Shown here: in pieces, positions 15,846-24,617 of the stretch | How positions within the stretch are numbered: position 1 is the stretch's first letter | Layout: the number at the start of each line of letters is the position of its first letter | Assembly: GCA_019689555.1 (NCBI GenBank) | Contig: JADGHE010000003.1 | Location: 26,014-90,013, forward strand | From: Variibacter sp. | GTDB lineage: Bacteria; Pseudomonadota; Alphaproteobacteria; Rhizobiales; Xanthobacteraceae | DNA: 64,000 nucleotides | Direction: 5' to 3' | The notes under the pieces: generated by a model | The model's input: the letters and a program-made list of their open reading frames with translations, nothing else | The model's database searches: none | Told to the model about the DNA's origin: nothing | Made by a program: the position numbers and the translations under genes

Positions 15846-16916
15846 TTACTCGATCGCGTCGGCGATCGCCTTGCCGCAGGTCACGGTGTCGGCCTTGCCG
15901 CCGAGATCGCGCGTCAGCGCCTTGCCCTCGCGCAGCACGCGCTCGATGGCCTGCACGATGGCGGCCGCGGCTTTCGTTTCGCCGAGGTGCTCGAGCATCA
16001 TCGCTCCCGACCAGATCTGGCCGATCGGGTTGGCGACGTTCTGCCCGGCGATGTCCGGCGCGGAGCCGTGCACCGGCTCGAAGACCGACGGATAGATGCG
16101 CTCGGGATTGATGTTGCCGGAGGGCGCGATCCCGATCGTGCCGGCGCAGGCGGGGCCGAGATCGGACAGGATGTCGCCGAACAGGTTCGAGCCGACGACG
16201 ACGTCGAACCAGTCCGGGTGCAGGACGAAATGCGCCGTCAGAATGTCGATGTGGTACTTGTCCCACTTCACGTCGGGATAATTCTTCGCCATCGCTTCGA
16301 CGCGCTCGTCCCAGTACGGCATGGTGATCGAGATGCCGTTCGACTTGGTCGCCGAGGTGAGGTGCTTCTTCGGGCGCTTGGCCGCGAGCTCGAAGGCGAA
16401 TTTGAGCACGCGGTCGACGCCCTGACGGCTCATCACCGTCTCCTGCACGACGATTTCGCGCTCGGTGTCCTTGAACATGCGGCCGCCGATCGAGGAGTAT
16501 TCGCCCTCGGTGTTCTCGCGCACCACCCAGAAGTCGATGTCGCCCGGCTTGCGGTTGGCGAGCGGGCAGGGCACGCCGGGCATCAGCCGCACGGGCCGCA
16601 GATTGACGTACTGGTCGAACTCGCGGCGGAAGAGGATGAGCGAGCCCCACAGCGAGATGTGGTCCGGCACCTTGGCCGGCCAGCCGACGGCCCCGAAAAA
16701 GATCGCGTCTTTGGAGGAGAGCTTCTCCTTCCAGTCGTCCGGCATCATCTTGCCGTGTTTCACGTAGTAGTCGCAGGAGGCGAAGTCGAACCAGTCCTGC
16801 TTGAGGTCGAAGCCGTACCGCTTCGCCGCGGCCTCCAGCACGCGGATGCCCTCGGGCACCACTTCCTTGCCGATCCCGTCGCCCGGAATGACCGCGATGC
16901 GGTAGCTGTTGCCCAT
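15846..16916 (-). CDS. ttuC: tartrate dehydrogenase/decarboxylase (isocitrate/isopropylmalate dehydrogenase family)
   Basis: A 356-residue NAD- and metal-dependent dehydrogenase. The N-terminus RIAVIPGDGIGKEV is the family start, VVRENTEGEYSSIGGR is the substrate loop of the tartrate/malate group, and GSNLFGDILSDLGP carries metal-binding Asp residues. TtuC-type enzymes oxidise tartrate and decarboxylate D-malate. A GAGGAC site lies 8 bases before the ATG at 16916. With the TarD-like gene and the Bug protein nearby it suggests a hydroxydicarboxylate locus; D-malate dehydrogenase is the main alternative. Confidence 0.85.
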   Translation of the reverse strand: MGNSYRIAVIPGDGIGKEVVPEGIRVLEAAAKRYGFDLKQDWFDFASCDYYVKHGKMMPDDWKEKLSSKDAIFFGAVGWPAKVPDHISLWGSLILFRREFDQYVNLRPVRLMPGVPCPLANRKPGDIDFWVVRENTEGEYSSIGGRMFKDTEREIVVQETVMSRQGVDRVLKFAFELAAKRPKKHLTSATKSNGISITMPYWDERVEAMAKNYPDVKWDKYHIDILTAHFVLHPDWFDVVVGSNLFGDILSDLGPACAGTIGIAPSGNINPERIYPSVFEPVHGSAPDIAGQNVANPIGQIWSGAMMLEHLGETKAAAAIVQAIERVLREGKALTRDLGGKADTVTCGKAIADAIE

Positions 16917-17027
16917 GCCGAAGTCCTCGCGAGTTGTTGCCGCCGTCCGGCGCATTTCGCAGGTCACATTCCCGGCTTTGCGGGCCGGGTCAAGCGTCAA
17001 GGTCTTCTCTTGCCGCTGCCGCTGCCC

Positions 17028-17056
17028 TTGACGCTGCTGCAGCATGTGTGTATGTG
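17028..17056 (+). promoter_or_regulatory. predicted sigma-70 promoter of toxin-antitoxin-like operon
   Basis: TTGACG (17028-17033), 17-base spacer, TATGTG (17051-17056). The pair lies about 50 bases before the gene at 17106 and overlaps the palindromic operator, as in autoregulated toxin-antitoxin operons. Confidence 0.5.
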
Positions 17057-17080
17057 TGACACACCCCTTGAAAGGGGGTG
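17054..17080. promoter_or_regulatory. palindromic operator before the vapC operon
   Basis: Two nested dyads: GTGTG-A-CACAC (17054-17064) and CCCCTT-GA-AAGGGG (17064-17077). The element covers and follows the predicted -10, where a bound dimer would block transcription. Confidence 0.5.
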
Positions 17081-17105
17081 ACACCTCAATCGCCAGGGAG
17101 GAGAG

Positions 17106-17534
17106 ATGGGCAAGTATGAGCGATTGGGGGATTTCCTGCGCAGTCAGCGCGCGCCGGAGGTGCCGCTGACGTTCGAGGAGATCGAAGAGATCACGGGCGT
17201 GAAGCTTCCGCCCAAGTCGCAGCACCACCGGGCGTGGTGGAGCAACAATCCGTCGAACAATGTCATGACGAAGGTTTGGCTTGCCGCCGGTTACGAGACG
17301 ACCCGGGTGGACGTGGCCGGACGCCGGCTCGTGTTCCGGCGGGTTCGCAAGCCCGCAGCCGCGGAGCCGTCGCGGCCGCCTGCAATGCCGCCATCGGCCG
17401 GCGAGCCCGGCGCGCGTCATCCGCTGTTCGGGGCGTTGAGGGGTTTGGTGCGCATCCCGACGGGCGTCGACCTCACCGAGCCTGCCGACCCCGCGTGGGC
17501 CGACCGGCTCGAGGCCGACGATCGCCGGCCATGA
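17106..17534 (+). CDS. putative VapC partner (antitoxin-like), HRAWWSN-motif protein
   Basis: A 142-residue protein. Residues 1-80 form a compact domain with YERLGDFLRSQ, LTFEEIEEITG and the striking HRAWWSNNPSNNVMTKVWL, ending in an RLVFRR strand. I recognise this as a widespread domain of unknown function (I believe DUF7662). The rest is Pro/Ala rich and likely disordered, like the toxin-neutralising tail of many antitoxins. GGAGGAGAG precedes the ATG by a few bases. It is 26 bases upstream of vapC and has a palindromic operator, which together suggest an antitoxin role; there is no AbrB, RHH or Phd signature. Confidence 0.65.
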   Translation: MGKYERLGDFLRSQRAPEVPLTFEEIEEITGVKLPPKSQHHRAWWSNNPSNNVMTKVWLAAGYETTRVDVAGRRLVFRRVRKPAAAEPSRPPAMPPSAGEPGARHPLFGALRGLVRIPTGVDLTEPADPAWADRLEADDRRP

Positions 17535-17560
17535 CCGTGTCCCAAGACGGATGAAGCGCC

Positions 17561-17974
17561 ATGCAGCCACTCCTTCTTGATACCTGCGCGGCGCTCTGGA
17601 TCACGCAAGACGAGCCGGTGGCGCCAGAGGCGGCGGAAGCGATGCACGCCGCCCACCGGGAAGGCGCGCCGACCTACATCTCGCCGATCACCGCATGGGA
17701 GGTTGGGCTGCTGGCCGCGCGCAACCGGCTCAATTTCCTGGTCACGCCGCAGCGCTGGTTTCAGCGGCTCCTGGAGGTGCCGGGCGTGCGGCTCGCCGAC
17801 ATGTCGCCCGATCTGTTGATCGCCTCATCGTTCCTGCCCGGCAGGCCGCCGCGCGATCCTGCCGATCGCATCATCGCTGCCACCGCGCGCGACCTCGGCG
17901 CGATGCTTATTACCCGCGACCGCACCCTCTTGGCCTACGGCGAAGCCGGCCACATTAGCGTCTTGGCGTGCTGA
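17561..17974 (+). CDS. vapC: PIN-domain toxin, VapC family
   Basis: A 137-residue PIN-domain ribonuclease. The acidic active-site residues are visible: Asp in LLLDTCAALW (residue 6), Glu in TAWEVGLLA, Asp in PRDPADRIIAATA and Asp in ITRDRTLLAYG. VapC toxins cut tRNA or rRNA and are held inactive by the co-encoded antitoxin. It resembles the PIN subgroup with 'SPITAWEVGLL'. Promoter and operator lie upstream of the first gene and none is seen in the 26-base gap, so the two are one transcript. Confidence 0.88.
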   Translation: MQPLLLDTCAALWITQDEPVAPEAAEAMHAAHREGAPTYISPITAWEVGLLAARNRLNFLVTPQRWFQRLLEVPGVRLADMSPDLLIASSFLPGRPPRDPADRIIAATARDLGAMLITRDRTLLAYGEAGHISVLAC

Positions 17975-18127
17975 GGTCCCGCTCGTGAGGTCTTCGTCGG
18001 CGCTGCGCACGGGGAAGCGCCCCCGCGCCCGGCCTTCGGCCTTGCAAGCGGTCTGCGGTAGGCCCGGCGCGCGAGGTCCGCCCTCTCTTCGCCCGCGATT
18101 TCGCCCGCGGGCAAGGCGGGCCCCGGC

Positions 18128-19396
18128 CTACTCCGCCGCGCGGCTCGCCCCGGCGCCCCAGCGCCGCTCGATATAGTCCACCACCATCGCCTTGAAGTCG
18201 GCGGCGAGCGTCGGGCCGCGCAGGGTCGCGACCTTCTTGCCGTCGATGAAGACCGGCGCCACCGGCTGCTCGCCGGTGCCGGGCAGCGAGATGCCGATGT
18301 CGGCGTGCTTCGATTCGCCGGGGCCGTTGACGATGCAGCCCATCACCGCGACGTTGAGCGTCTCGACGCCGGGATAGCGCGTCTTCCACGCCGGCATCTG
18401 CTCGCGGATGAAGTCCTGCACCTCGCGCGCGAGCTCCTGGAAGGTGGTCGAGGTCGTGCGCCCGCAGCCCGGGCAGGCCGCGACGAGGGGCACGAAGGTG
18501 CGGAAGCCCATGGTCTGCAACAGTTCCTGCGCGACCTTCACCTCCAGGGTGCGGTCGCCGCCGGGCTCCGGCGTGAGCGACACGCGGATCGTGTCGCCGA
18601 TGCCCTGCTGCAGCAGAATGCCCATGGCGGCCGAGGAGGCGACGATGCCTTTCGTCCCCATGCCGGCCTCGGTGAGCCCGAGATGCAGCGCATAGTCGGA
18701 GCGCCGCGCAAGCTCGATGTAGATCGCGATCAGATCCTGCACGGCCGAGACCTTCGCCGAGAGGATGATGCGGTCGCGCGAGAGCCCCATCTCCTCGGCG
18801 CGCTCGGCCGAGAGCAGGGCCGACTGCACCATGGCCTCGCGGGTGACGGCGCGCGCATCGCGCGGGGTCGCGGCGCGGGCGTTCTCGTCCATGAGGCGGG
18901 TCAGTAGCTCCTGGTCGAGCGAGCCCCAGTTCGCGCCGATGCGCACGGGCTTGCCGTAGCGCAGCGCCGTCTCGATGATCGCGCCGAACTGCCGGTCCTT
19001 CTTCTCCCGGAAGCCCACATTGCCGGGGTTGATCCGATACTTGTCGAGCGCCTCGGCGCAGGCGGGATGTTCGGCGAGCAGCTTGTGGCCGATATAGTGG
19101 AAGTCGCCGACGAGCGGCACGGACACGCCCATCTGCGCCAGCCGGTCGCGGATATGCGGCACCGCGGCGGCCGCCTCCGGCCGGTCGACCGTGATGCGCA
19201 CGATCTCGGAGCCGGCGCGCGCCAGCGCCGCCACCTGCCGCGCGGTCGCCTCGACGTCGGCGGTGTCGGTGTTGGTCATCGACTGCACGACGATCGGCGC
19301 GCCGCCGCCGACGACGACGCCGCCGACATTGACCGGCACGGTGTTGCGGCGCGGCGCCGGGGCCGCGGTTGCTTCCGTCGAGGGCAGAGTGTCCAT
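18128..19396 (-). CDS. ispG: 4-hydroxy-3-methylbut-2-en-1-yl diphosphate synthase
   Basis: A 422-residue enzyme of the MEP isoprenoid pathway that converts MEcPP to HMBPP with a 4Fe-4S cluster. Cluster cysteines are visible in ACPGCGRTT and in [11 protein letters not shown]. The N-terminal barrel has [15 protein letters not shown] and [10 protein letters not shown]. The ATG at 19396 is preferred over a TTG 12 bases upstream. A DMT transporter gene ends 35 bases upstream on the same strand. Confidence 0.95.
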   Translation of the reverse strand: MDTLPSTEATAAPAPRRNTVPVNVGGVVVGGGAPIVVQSMTNTDTADVEATARQVAALARAGSEIVRITVDRPEAAAAVPHIRDRLAQMGVSVPLVGDFHYIGHKLLAEHPACAEALDKYRINPGNVGFREKKDRQFGAIIETALRYGKPVRIGANWGSLDQELLTRLMDENARAATPRDARAVTREAMVQSALLSAERAEEMGLSRDRIILSAKVSAVQDLIAIYIELARRSDYALHLGLTEAGMGTKGIVASSAAMGILLQQGIGDTIRVSLTPEPGGDRTLEVKVAQELLQTMGFRTFVPLVAACPGCGRTTSTTFQELAREVQDFIREQMPAWKTRYPGVETLNVAVMGCIVNGPGESKHADIGISLPGTGEQPVAPVFIDGKKVATLRGPTLAADFKAMVVDYIERRWGAGASRAAE

Positions 19397-19430
19397 CGGA
19401 CGTTCCAAGTGCCAAGGATGCGGCCGCCGG

Positions 19431-20321
19431 TCAACGCGGCCGGTTCACCAGGATCAGTCCCCCCGCGACCAGCGCGACCGCCGCCGCGAAGGCCGGCGTC
19501 AGTGGCTCGTCGAGGAGGAAGTGGCCCGCCATCACGCCGAAGATAGGCGTGAGAAACGTGAATGCCGAGAGCCGGCTCGCGGAATAGCGCTGGATCAGCG
19601 CAAACCAGATCACGTAGGTCACCGGCACGATGAACAGGGCCTGATAGGCCATCGCCCCCAGCACCAGGGGGGAGGGGACCGCGCTCATCCGCTCGCCCGC
19701 GGCGAGCGCCGCCGCCGCGAACATCGGCGCCGAGACGACGAGCTGATAGAGCATCGTTTTCTCGAAAGGGACCCGGGCGAGCGCGCTCGCCTTGACGACG
19801 AGCGTGGTCGCGGCCCAGGCGGCGGCCGCGAGCACCATGAGCACGTCGCCGAGCGCCTGGCGCGGGTCGGCGGCGGGCGTGGGCAGGCCGAAGGCCACCG
19901 CCATCCCGGCGAAGGACAGCCAAAGGCCGATCCATTGCGAGGCGACGAATCGGTCGCCCGGCAGGAAGAAGCGCGCGCCGAGCACGACGAAGAAGGGCGC
20001 GAGATAGATGAACAGCACCGCGCGCGTCGCCGTCGTCCACACGAGGCCTTGATAGATCAGCAGGAATTCAACGCCGAACAGGGCGCCGGCCCACAGGCCG
20101 GGCCACAGGCTGCCGTCGCGCGCAAGGATGGGAACCCCCCGCAGACGCATCCAGCCGGCGACGATCAGGGCGGAAATGACGGAACGGACGGCCCCTTGCA
20201 AGAAGGGCGGAAACTCCGCGAGCGCAACCTTCACGGAGACCTGGTTGAAGCCCCAGCACAGGCACAGCCAGATCGTGACGCACACGGCGAAGAGGTCGAG
20301 CGGGCGGGCCGCGGGGGTCAT
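19431..20321 (-). CDS. EamA/DMT-family transporter
   Basis: A 296-residue inner-membrane protein with about ten predicted helices in two EamA repeats. Family marks are [19 protein letters not shown] in the first repeat and [20 protein letters not shown] in the second. Such proteins mostly export metabolites or amino acids; the cargo is not readable. It lies upstream of ispG on the same strand. Confidence 0.85.
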   Translation of the reverse strand: MTPAARPLDLFAVCVTIWLCLCWGFNQVSVKVALAEFPPFLQGAVRSVISALIVAGWMRLRGVPILARDGSLWPGLWAGALFGVEFLLIYQGLVWTTATRAVLFIYLAPFFVVLGARFFLPGDRFVASQWIGLWLSFAGMAVAFGLPTPAADPRQALGDVLMVLAAAAWAATTLVVKASALARVPFEKTMLYQLVVSAPMFAAAALAAGERMSAVPSPLVLGAMAYQALFIVPVTYVIWFALIQRYSASRLSAFTFLTPIFGVMAGHFLLDEPLTPAFAAAVALVAGGLILVNRPR

Positions 20322-20657
20322 GGGAAATCAGTCGTCATTGTCGAGCCGCCAGGGGAAGGGTCGGCCCGACAATCCACCCGCAGGAGCGCGCGCGCAAGTT
20401 GAGGTGTCGGCGGGGCGCCGGGGTCAAGCCCGGCGATGGGGATATGGGGCCAGTTGAATCACGAGGCCGGCCTCCTGCCGAATCAGCGAGATCGTCACCA
20501 TTTTGGGAGACGAGACGGCGATTCCCCAGGGGTTCCGTTGATTGGTGAGAGCAAATAGGCTCTCGTTATCCCCTGATAGAAACCGGCCCCGTCCATTCGT
20601 CCTTGATGGAAAGCGCTTCGGCGCTGCGAGTGGGCGGGGTCACGGATTCTGGGGACC
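20322..20657. other. gene-free stretch before the NYN remnant
   Basis: No supportable gene in these 336 bases. They contain GGGGCCAGTT at 20446-20455, which has an exact inverted partner at 21266-21275, on the other side of the decayed patch. The stretch after about 20500 is less GC-rich than the surroundings. Confidence 0.4.
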
Positions 20658-20834
20658 ATGCACGGGAAATTCGCCATCCTGATGGATGGCGGGTTGGTCC
20701 AAAAGAAGCTGCAAGAGCGCCACAAGCACTTCCGAAGTAGAGGCAGAGGTGGCCCGCATCAAGGCTCACCCTGCGCTTCAGGATTACTCGCTTGCCCGCG
20801 TCTATTTCTATGATGCGCAGCCCGCGAGCGGGAC
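20658..20834 (+). pseudogene. broken NYN-domain (PIN-like) gene, 5' fragment
   Basis: The ATG at 20658 opens a frame beginning MHGKFAILMDGG, the first strand and Asp of the NYN nuclease fold, which reads on to about 20732. There the homologous frame shifts to EVEAEVARIKAHP and then VYFYDAQPASG up to about 20830. The gene then runs into transposase remnant sequence and the rest is missing. NYN proteins are RNA nucleases; this copy cannot work. Confidence 0.65.
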
Positions 20835-20835
20835 A

Positions 20836-21205
20836 CTAGGCCGTGTGGACGGATTGGAGCAAGATGAAGCCTGCGGCGAGGTGGTGAAGGAGAGGAAATT
20901 GGTCGCGGTTTTCTCGCAGCGTAGCACGCGCTTGAAGCGCTTGAGCTTGCCGCCCGCCTGTTCGATGCGGGCGCGGGCCTTGTAGAGCGCCTTGGGAAAG
21001 AAGGCGGGTTTCTCCCTCGCGTTCGACTTGTGCAGGATGACCGGAGCGATGCCGCGGGCTTGCGCCGCGGCACGGTTGGCCTTGCTGTCGTAACCCTTGT
21101 CGCCGATGGCGGCGCGCGGTGCGGTGTCGGGACCGAGGTCGAGCAGCACCGGGAACGGCGGTGCGTCGGCCTGTTCGCCGCCGCTGAGATCGAAGGAACT
21201 ACGCC
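20836..21205 (-). pseudogene. IS5-family transposase remnant (C-terminal part, frameshifted)
   Basis: The minus strand encodes the C-terminal third of an IS5-type DDE transposase: RAAIGDKGYDSKANRAAAQA (catalytic Asp in GDKGYDS), PAFFPKALYKARARIEQAGG (catalytic Glu) and KLKRFKRVLRCEKT. A frameshift follows; the expected end LAAGFILLQSVHTA then continues in another frame to a TAG at 20838-20836. The N-terminal two thirds are gone, so it is inactive. Confidence 0.8.
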
Positions 21206-21300
21206 CGCGATTTAGGTCTGCAGCAGAGTTTGGACGACCTCGTCCCTCTAAGCCGCGCCAATCCAAACTGGCCCCCTGCCGATCGGCGCCTCGCGGACGC

Positions 21301-21798
21301 TTAGGTTTGCGCGCTTTCGCCAGCGCGGCAATGGGCGCAGAGGCCCGTGACCTCGATCACCGGCGTCCGGGGCGCAAAGCCCACTTCAGCTGCGGCGGCG
21401 TTCAGCGTCTCGTTCACGGCCTTGGAAGGCGCCTCCCCGACCGCCCCGCAGCGCTCGCAGATCAAAAAGATCACGCTGTCGCTCGCCGCGTGATTGTGCA
21501 GGCAGGCGAGAAAGGCGTTGCGGCTCGCGAGCCGATGCGCGAGTCCGTTCTGGACGAGGAAATCGAGCGCCCGGTAGACCGTGATGGGCGCCGGGCGCGG
21601 CCCCTTTTCGGCGAGACGGTCGATGATCTCGTAGGCGCCGAGCGGCCGGTGGCCGGAAGCGAGTATGGCGAGCACCTGCCGCCGCAGCGGCGTGAGCCGC
21701 ACGGCGCGGGCGGCGCAGATCGCCTCGGCTTCGGCCATGGCGTCCGCCTCGCAGCGGGCGTGGTCGTGGTCCGGCGCATGAAAGAGCGCTTGGGTCAT
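21301..21798 (-). CDS. zur: Fur-family metalloregulator, Zur-like
   Basis: A 165-residue winged-helix repressor. The HTH region is LTPLRRQVLAILASGHRPLG with PITVYRALDFLVQNGLAHRL; structural zinc cysteines are ICERCG and LCAHC near the end. Histidines at the N-terminus (HAPDHDHARC) and the HNHAA motif supply further metal ligands. The sequence is closer to Zur than to Fur or Irr, so zinc-dependent control of zinc uptake is likely; no zinc transporter is in the window. It is 175 bases from the divergent 3-hydroxybutyrate dehydrogenase gene. Confidence 0.78.
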   Translation of the reverse strand: MTQALFHAPDHDHARCEADAMAEAEAICAARAVRLTPLRRQVLAILASGHRPLGAYEIIDRLAEKGPRPAPITVYRALDFLVQNGLAHRLASRNAFLACLHNHAASDSVIFLICERCGAVGEAPSKAVNETLNAAAAEVGFAPRTPVIEVTGLCAHCRAGESAQT

Positions 21799-21973
21799 GG
21801 GCGTCGTCCAGGCGGATTCCCTTTGTAGCGTTCCCGGCTGCTCTTGGCCAAGGCGCCCCGCGTCATCAAATGGGCTTATTGCGCAGCAAAAGGACGCGGC
21901 CTAAACGCCCTGTGCGCCGCCGGGCCCCCTCAGGCGGCGCTTTCGCATGACCGATCCGACCAAGGGTGCCTCC

Positions 21974-22756
21974 ATGCTCCAGGGCAAGACCGCCGTCGTC
22001 ACCGGTTCCACGTCCGGCATCGGGCTCGCGATCGCCCGTGCGCTCGCCGCCGACGGAGCGAACGTGGTGATCAACGGCTTCGGGGACAAGGCCGAAATCG
22101 AACGGCTCCGCGCCGCCATCGAGGCCGAGTACGGCGTCAAGACGCTCTATTCGCCCGCCGACATGACGAAGCCGAGTGAGATCGCCCGCATGATCGCGAC
22201 CGCCGAGGCGACCTTCGGCGGGGTCGACGTGCTCGTCAACAATGCGGGCATCCAGCATGTCGCCCCGGTCGAGGCGTTTCCGGCCGAAATGTGGGACGCG
22301 ATCATCGCCGTCAACCTGTCGGCCGCCTTCCACGCCATCCGCGCCGCCCTGCCGGGCATGAAGCGGCGCAAATGGGGGCGCATCATCAACACCGCCTCGG
22401 CCCACGGCCTCGTCGCCAGCGCCCACAAGGCCGCCTATGTCGCGGCCAAGCACGGGCTCGTCGGGCTCACCAAGGTCGTGGCGATCGAGACCGCGAACGA
22501 CGGGATCACGTGCAACGCCATCTGCCCAGGCTGGGTGCTGACGCCGCTCGTCGAGCAGCAGATCGCCGCGCGCGCCGCTGCCGCCGGGCAGACGGTCGAG
22601 GCGGCGCAGACGGCGCTGCTCGCCGAAAAGCAGCCGATGCTCGCCTTCACGCGGCCCGAGAGCATCGGCGCTCTCGCGGTCTTCCTCTGCACGGAGGCGG
22701 CGGCGACGATCACCGGGGCCGCCTATCCGATCGACGGCGGCTGGACCGCGCAGTGA
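21974..22756 (+). CDS. bdhA: D-3-hydroxybutyrate dehydrogenase (SDR family)
   Basis: A 260-residue short-chain dehydrogenase that oxidises D-3-hydroxybutyrate to acetoacetate with NAD. It shows TGSTSGIG at residues 10-17, NNAG, the Ser-Tyr-Lys triad in SAHGLVASAHKAAYVAAKHG, and the family-specific GWVLTPLVEQQI plus FTRPESIGALAVFL. The ATG at 21974 gives the usual family length and start; an ATG at 21947 would add nine residues. The 3' end overlaps the patatin gene by GTGA. Confidence 0.9.
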   Translation: MLQGKTAVVTGSTSGIGLAIARALAADGANVVINGFGDKAEIERLRAAIEAEYGVKTLYSPADMTKPSEIARMIATAEATFGGVDVLVNNAGIQHVAPVEAFPAEMWDAIIAVNLSAAFHAIRAALPGMKRRKWGRIINTASAHGLVASAHKAAYVAAKHGLVGLTKVVAIETANDGITCNAICPGWVLTPLVEQQIAARAAAAGQTVEAAQTALLAEKQPMLAFTRPESIGALAVFLCTEAAATITGAAYPIDGGWTAQ

Positions 22757-23889
22757 GCGAAGCGCCGCGCAGGCTCGATCCGCGCCGGCTGGTCGCCTGG
22801 ATGCGGCGCCCATGGCGGGCGCGCCGGCGGGCGGTCCCCGCGGCTCCCGCGCCGCCGGCGGGCGAAAAGAAGATCAATCTCGGGCTGCAGGGCGGCGGCG
22901 CGCACGGCGCCTTCACATGGGGGGTGCTCGACTATCTGCTCGAAGACGGGCGCCTCGCGATCGAGGGCATTTCCGGCGCGTCCGCCGGCGCCGTGAACGC
23001 CGTGGTGCTCGCCGACGGCCTGGTGCGCGGCGGCCGGGAGGAGGCGCGGCGGCGCCTCGCCGCATTCTGGCGGGCGGCGAGCCGCGACGGCGCGCTGCCC
23101 GAGGCGCAGCGCAAGGTGCTGGACCGCCTGTTCTGGTTCGCGCCCGGCTCGGGCTCCCCGATGCAGGCGTGGCTCGAGGCGCTGTCGCAGTATTTCTCCC
23201 CTTACGACCTCAATCCGCTGAACATCAATCCGCTGCGGGATCTCATCGAGCGCTTCGTCGATTTCGATGCGATTCGCCGCTGCGAGCGGCTGCGGCTCTT
23301 CATCTCGGCGACCAATGTGCAGACCGGAAGGCTGCGCGTCTTCCCGCGCGAGGCCGTCACGGCCGACGTGGTCATGGCCTCGGCCGCGCTGCCGCTTCTG
23401 TTCCGCGCGGTGGAGATCGACGGCGTGCCCTACTGGGACGGGGGCTACATGGGCAATCCGGTGCTCTTCCCCCTCTACCACACGACCGAGACCGAGGACC
23501 TGTTGATCGTGCAGATCAATCCGCTCAGGCGCGACGGCGTGCCCACGTCGGCGAAAGAGATCATGAACCGCATCAACGAGATCACCTTCAACTCCTCGCT
23601 TCTCGCGGAGTTGCGGGCGATCGAGTTCGTGGGCCGGCTGATCGACGAGGGACGCCTGCGGCGTGGCAGCGGCGCCGGCGAATATCGCCGCATCAACGTG
23701 CACCGCATCGCGCTCGCGAACAACGGCCTGCCGGGCGACAGCAAGCTCAACAACGACTTCGATTTCTTCCAGATGCTCCACCGCGCCGGCCGCCGCGCCG
23801 CGCGCCGGTTTCTCGACGCCCATTACGACGATATCGGCGTGCGCGGCACGGTCGATCTGAAATCCGAGGTGCGGGCCGAGTGGGGATGA
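22753..23889 (+). CDS. patatin-like phospholipase family protein
   Basis: A 378-residue serine lipid hydrolase. The oxyanion motif is LQGGGAHGAF, the nucleophile elbow GASAG, and the catalytic Asp is in YWDGGYMGNP. An Arg-rich leader of about 40 residues precedes the domain. Translation starts at a GTG whose last two bases belong to the bdhA stop, so the two genes are coupled. Coupling to 3-hydroxybutyrate oxidation suggests a role in polyhydroxybutyrate or lipid turnover, which is inferred. Confidence 0.87.
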   Translation: MSEAPRRLDPRRLVAWMRRPWRARRRAVPAAPAPPAGEKKINLGLQGGGAHGAFTWGVLDYLLEDGRLAIEGISGASAGAVNAVVLADGLVRGGREEARRRLAAFWRAASRDGALPEAQRKVLDRLFWFAPGSGSPMQAWLEALSQYFSPYDLNPLNINPLRDLIERFVDFDAIRRCERLRLFISATNVQTGRLRVFPREAVTADVVMASAALPLLFRAVEIDGVPYWDGGYMGNPVLFPLYHTTETEDLLIVQINPLRRDGVPTSAKEIMNRINEITFNSSLLAELRAIEFVGRLIDEGRLRRGSGAGEYRRINVHRIALANNGLPGDSKLNNDFDFFQMLHRAGRRAARRFLDAHYDDIGVRGTVDLKSEVRAEWG

Positions 23890-24069
23890 ACCAACCTGTC
23901 CCACGGCATCGTCGCATCATCGTCGCATCCCGGCGCATCCCCGCCGTTCCGCAAGGCGAAGCCGCGCGCCCAAGCCGCATTCCCTGGCCGGCTCAGGCCG
24001 GCTCAGCGGCGCATGCCTCCCGCTCCGCGACGACAGCCTGTTGAGGATGCGTTTCAAGCGCGCCGCGAC

Positions 24070-24243
24070 TTAAGCGTGCATGTCGATGAGGAGATCCTCG
24101 TCCCTGCGGCTCTGCCCTCTGCGCTTCGCGGCGCGAAGATTGAATTCAAATTCGCGCGGATCGATTCCGTCGGCCGCCATGACCATCAGCACGATGGGGT
24201 CGGACAGCATTTCCGAAAGAGTGGCCTCTCGGTATTCGCCCAT
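24070..24243 (-). CDS. conserved small hypothetical protein
   Basis: A 57-residue protein starting MGEYREATLSEMLSDPIV, then VMAADGIDPREFE and a basic tail. The AAAGGAGGATGCG site just before the ATG is near ideal. The N-terminal pattern looks familiar from small rhizobial proteins of unknown function. No membrane span or signal peptide. Confidence 0.6.
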   Translation of the reverse strand: MGEYREATLSEMLSDPIVLMVMAADGIDPREFEFNLRAAKRRGQSRRDEDLLIDMHA

Positions 24244-24617
24244 CGCATCCTCCTTTCGGTCTTTCGACCACCGAGCCTGCGGCCGAGCGTCCCCGACCGG
24301 CCGATTGTGCCCCGGATATGCGGCGACAAAAAGTCCGGGCGGCGCGTGCGGGCGTCGCAGCGCCGCCGTCTCTTCGGCTTGATGCCGCAAGCGCGGCGCT
24401 GTCGCTACGAGACTTTCGGTTGCGCAAATGCTCGAGCGGCCGCGCCCGGTTCAGCGGCGCCGCGCTGTGGTTTGAAGCTCGCGCTGCGCCACAGGATTGC
24501 GCGGCGCCACAGGCCTGCGCGGCGCCACAGGCGAGTCGCTCGTCCGACAATTCGATTCCCCTCATCCGAAATTCGCTCTAGCCTCGGCCTCCTTGGCGGC
24601 AGGCCGCTGGCGCACCG
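24244..24617. other. intergenic region between divergent genes
   Basis: No gene supported in these 374 bases. They carry upstream regions for the small protein (minus) and the methyltransferase pair (plus), and the short direct repeats listed separately. Confidence 0.5.
24484..24532. repeat. short tandem direct repeats before methyltransferase pair
   Basis: TGCGCGGCGCCACAGGC occurs at 24498-24514 and 24516-24532 (period 18), preceded by a partial copy CTGCGCCACAGG at 24484-24495. They end about 86 bases before the methyltransferase start. They could be regulator sites. Confidence 0.6.

Noticed and set aside
13816..16650. Long minus-strand open frame across the Bug, tarD and ttuC genes
   Set aside because: Covers genes with certain frames on both strands; composition is that of high-GC shadows.
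22291..22752. Extension of the patatin gene far upstream into the bdhA coding region
   Set aside because: The upstream part overlaps bdhA in another frame and has no homology; the GTGA overlap start is a standard coupling junction.
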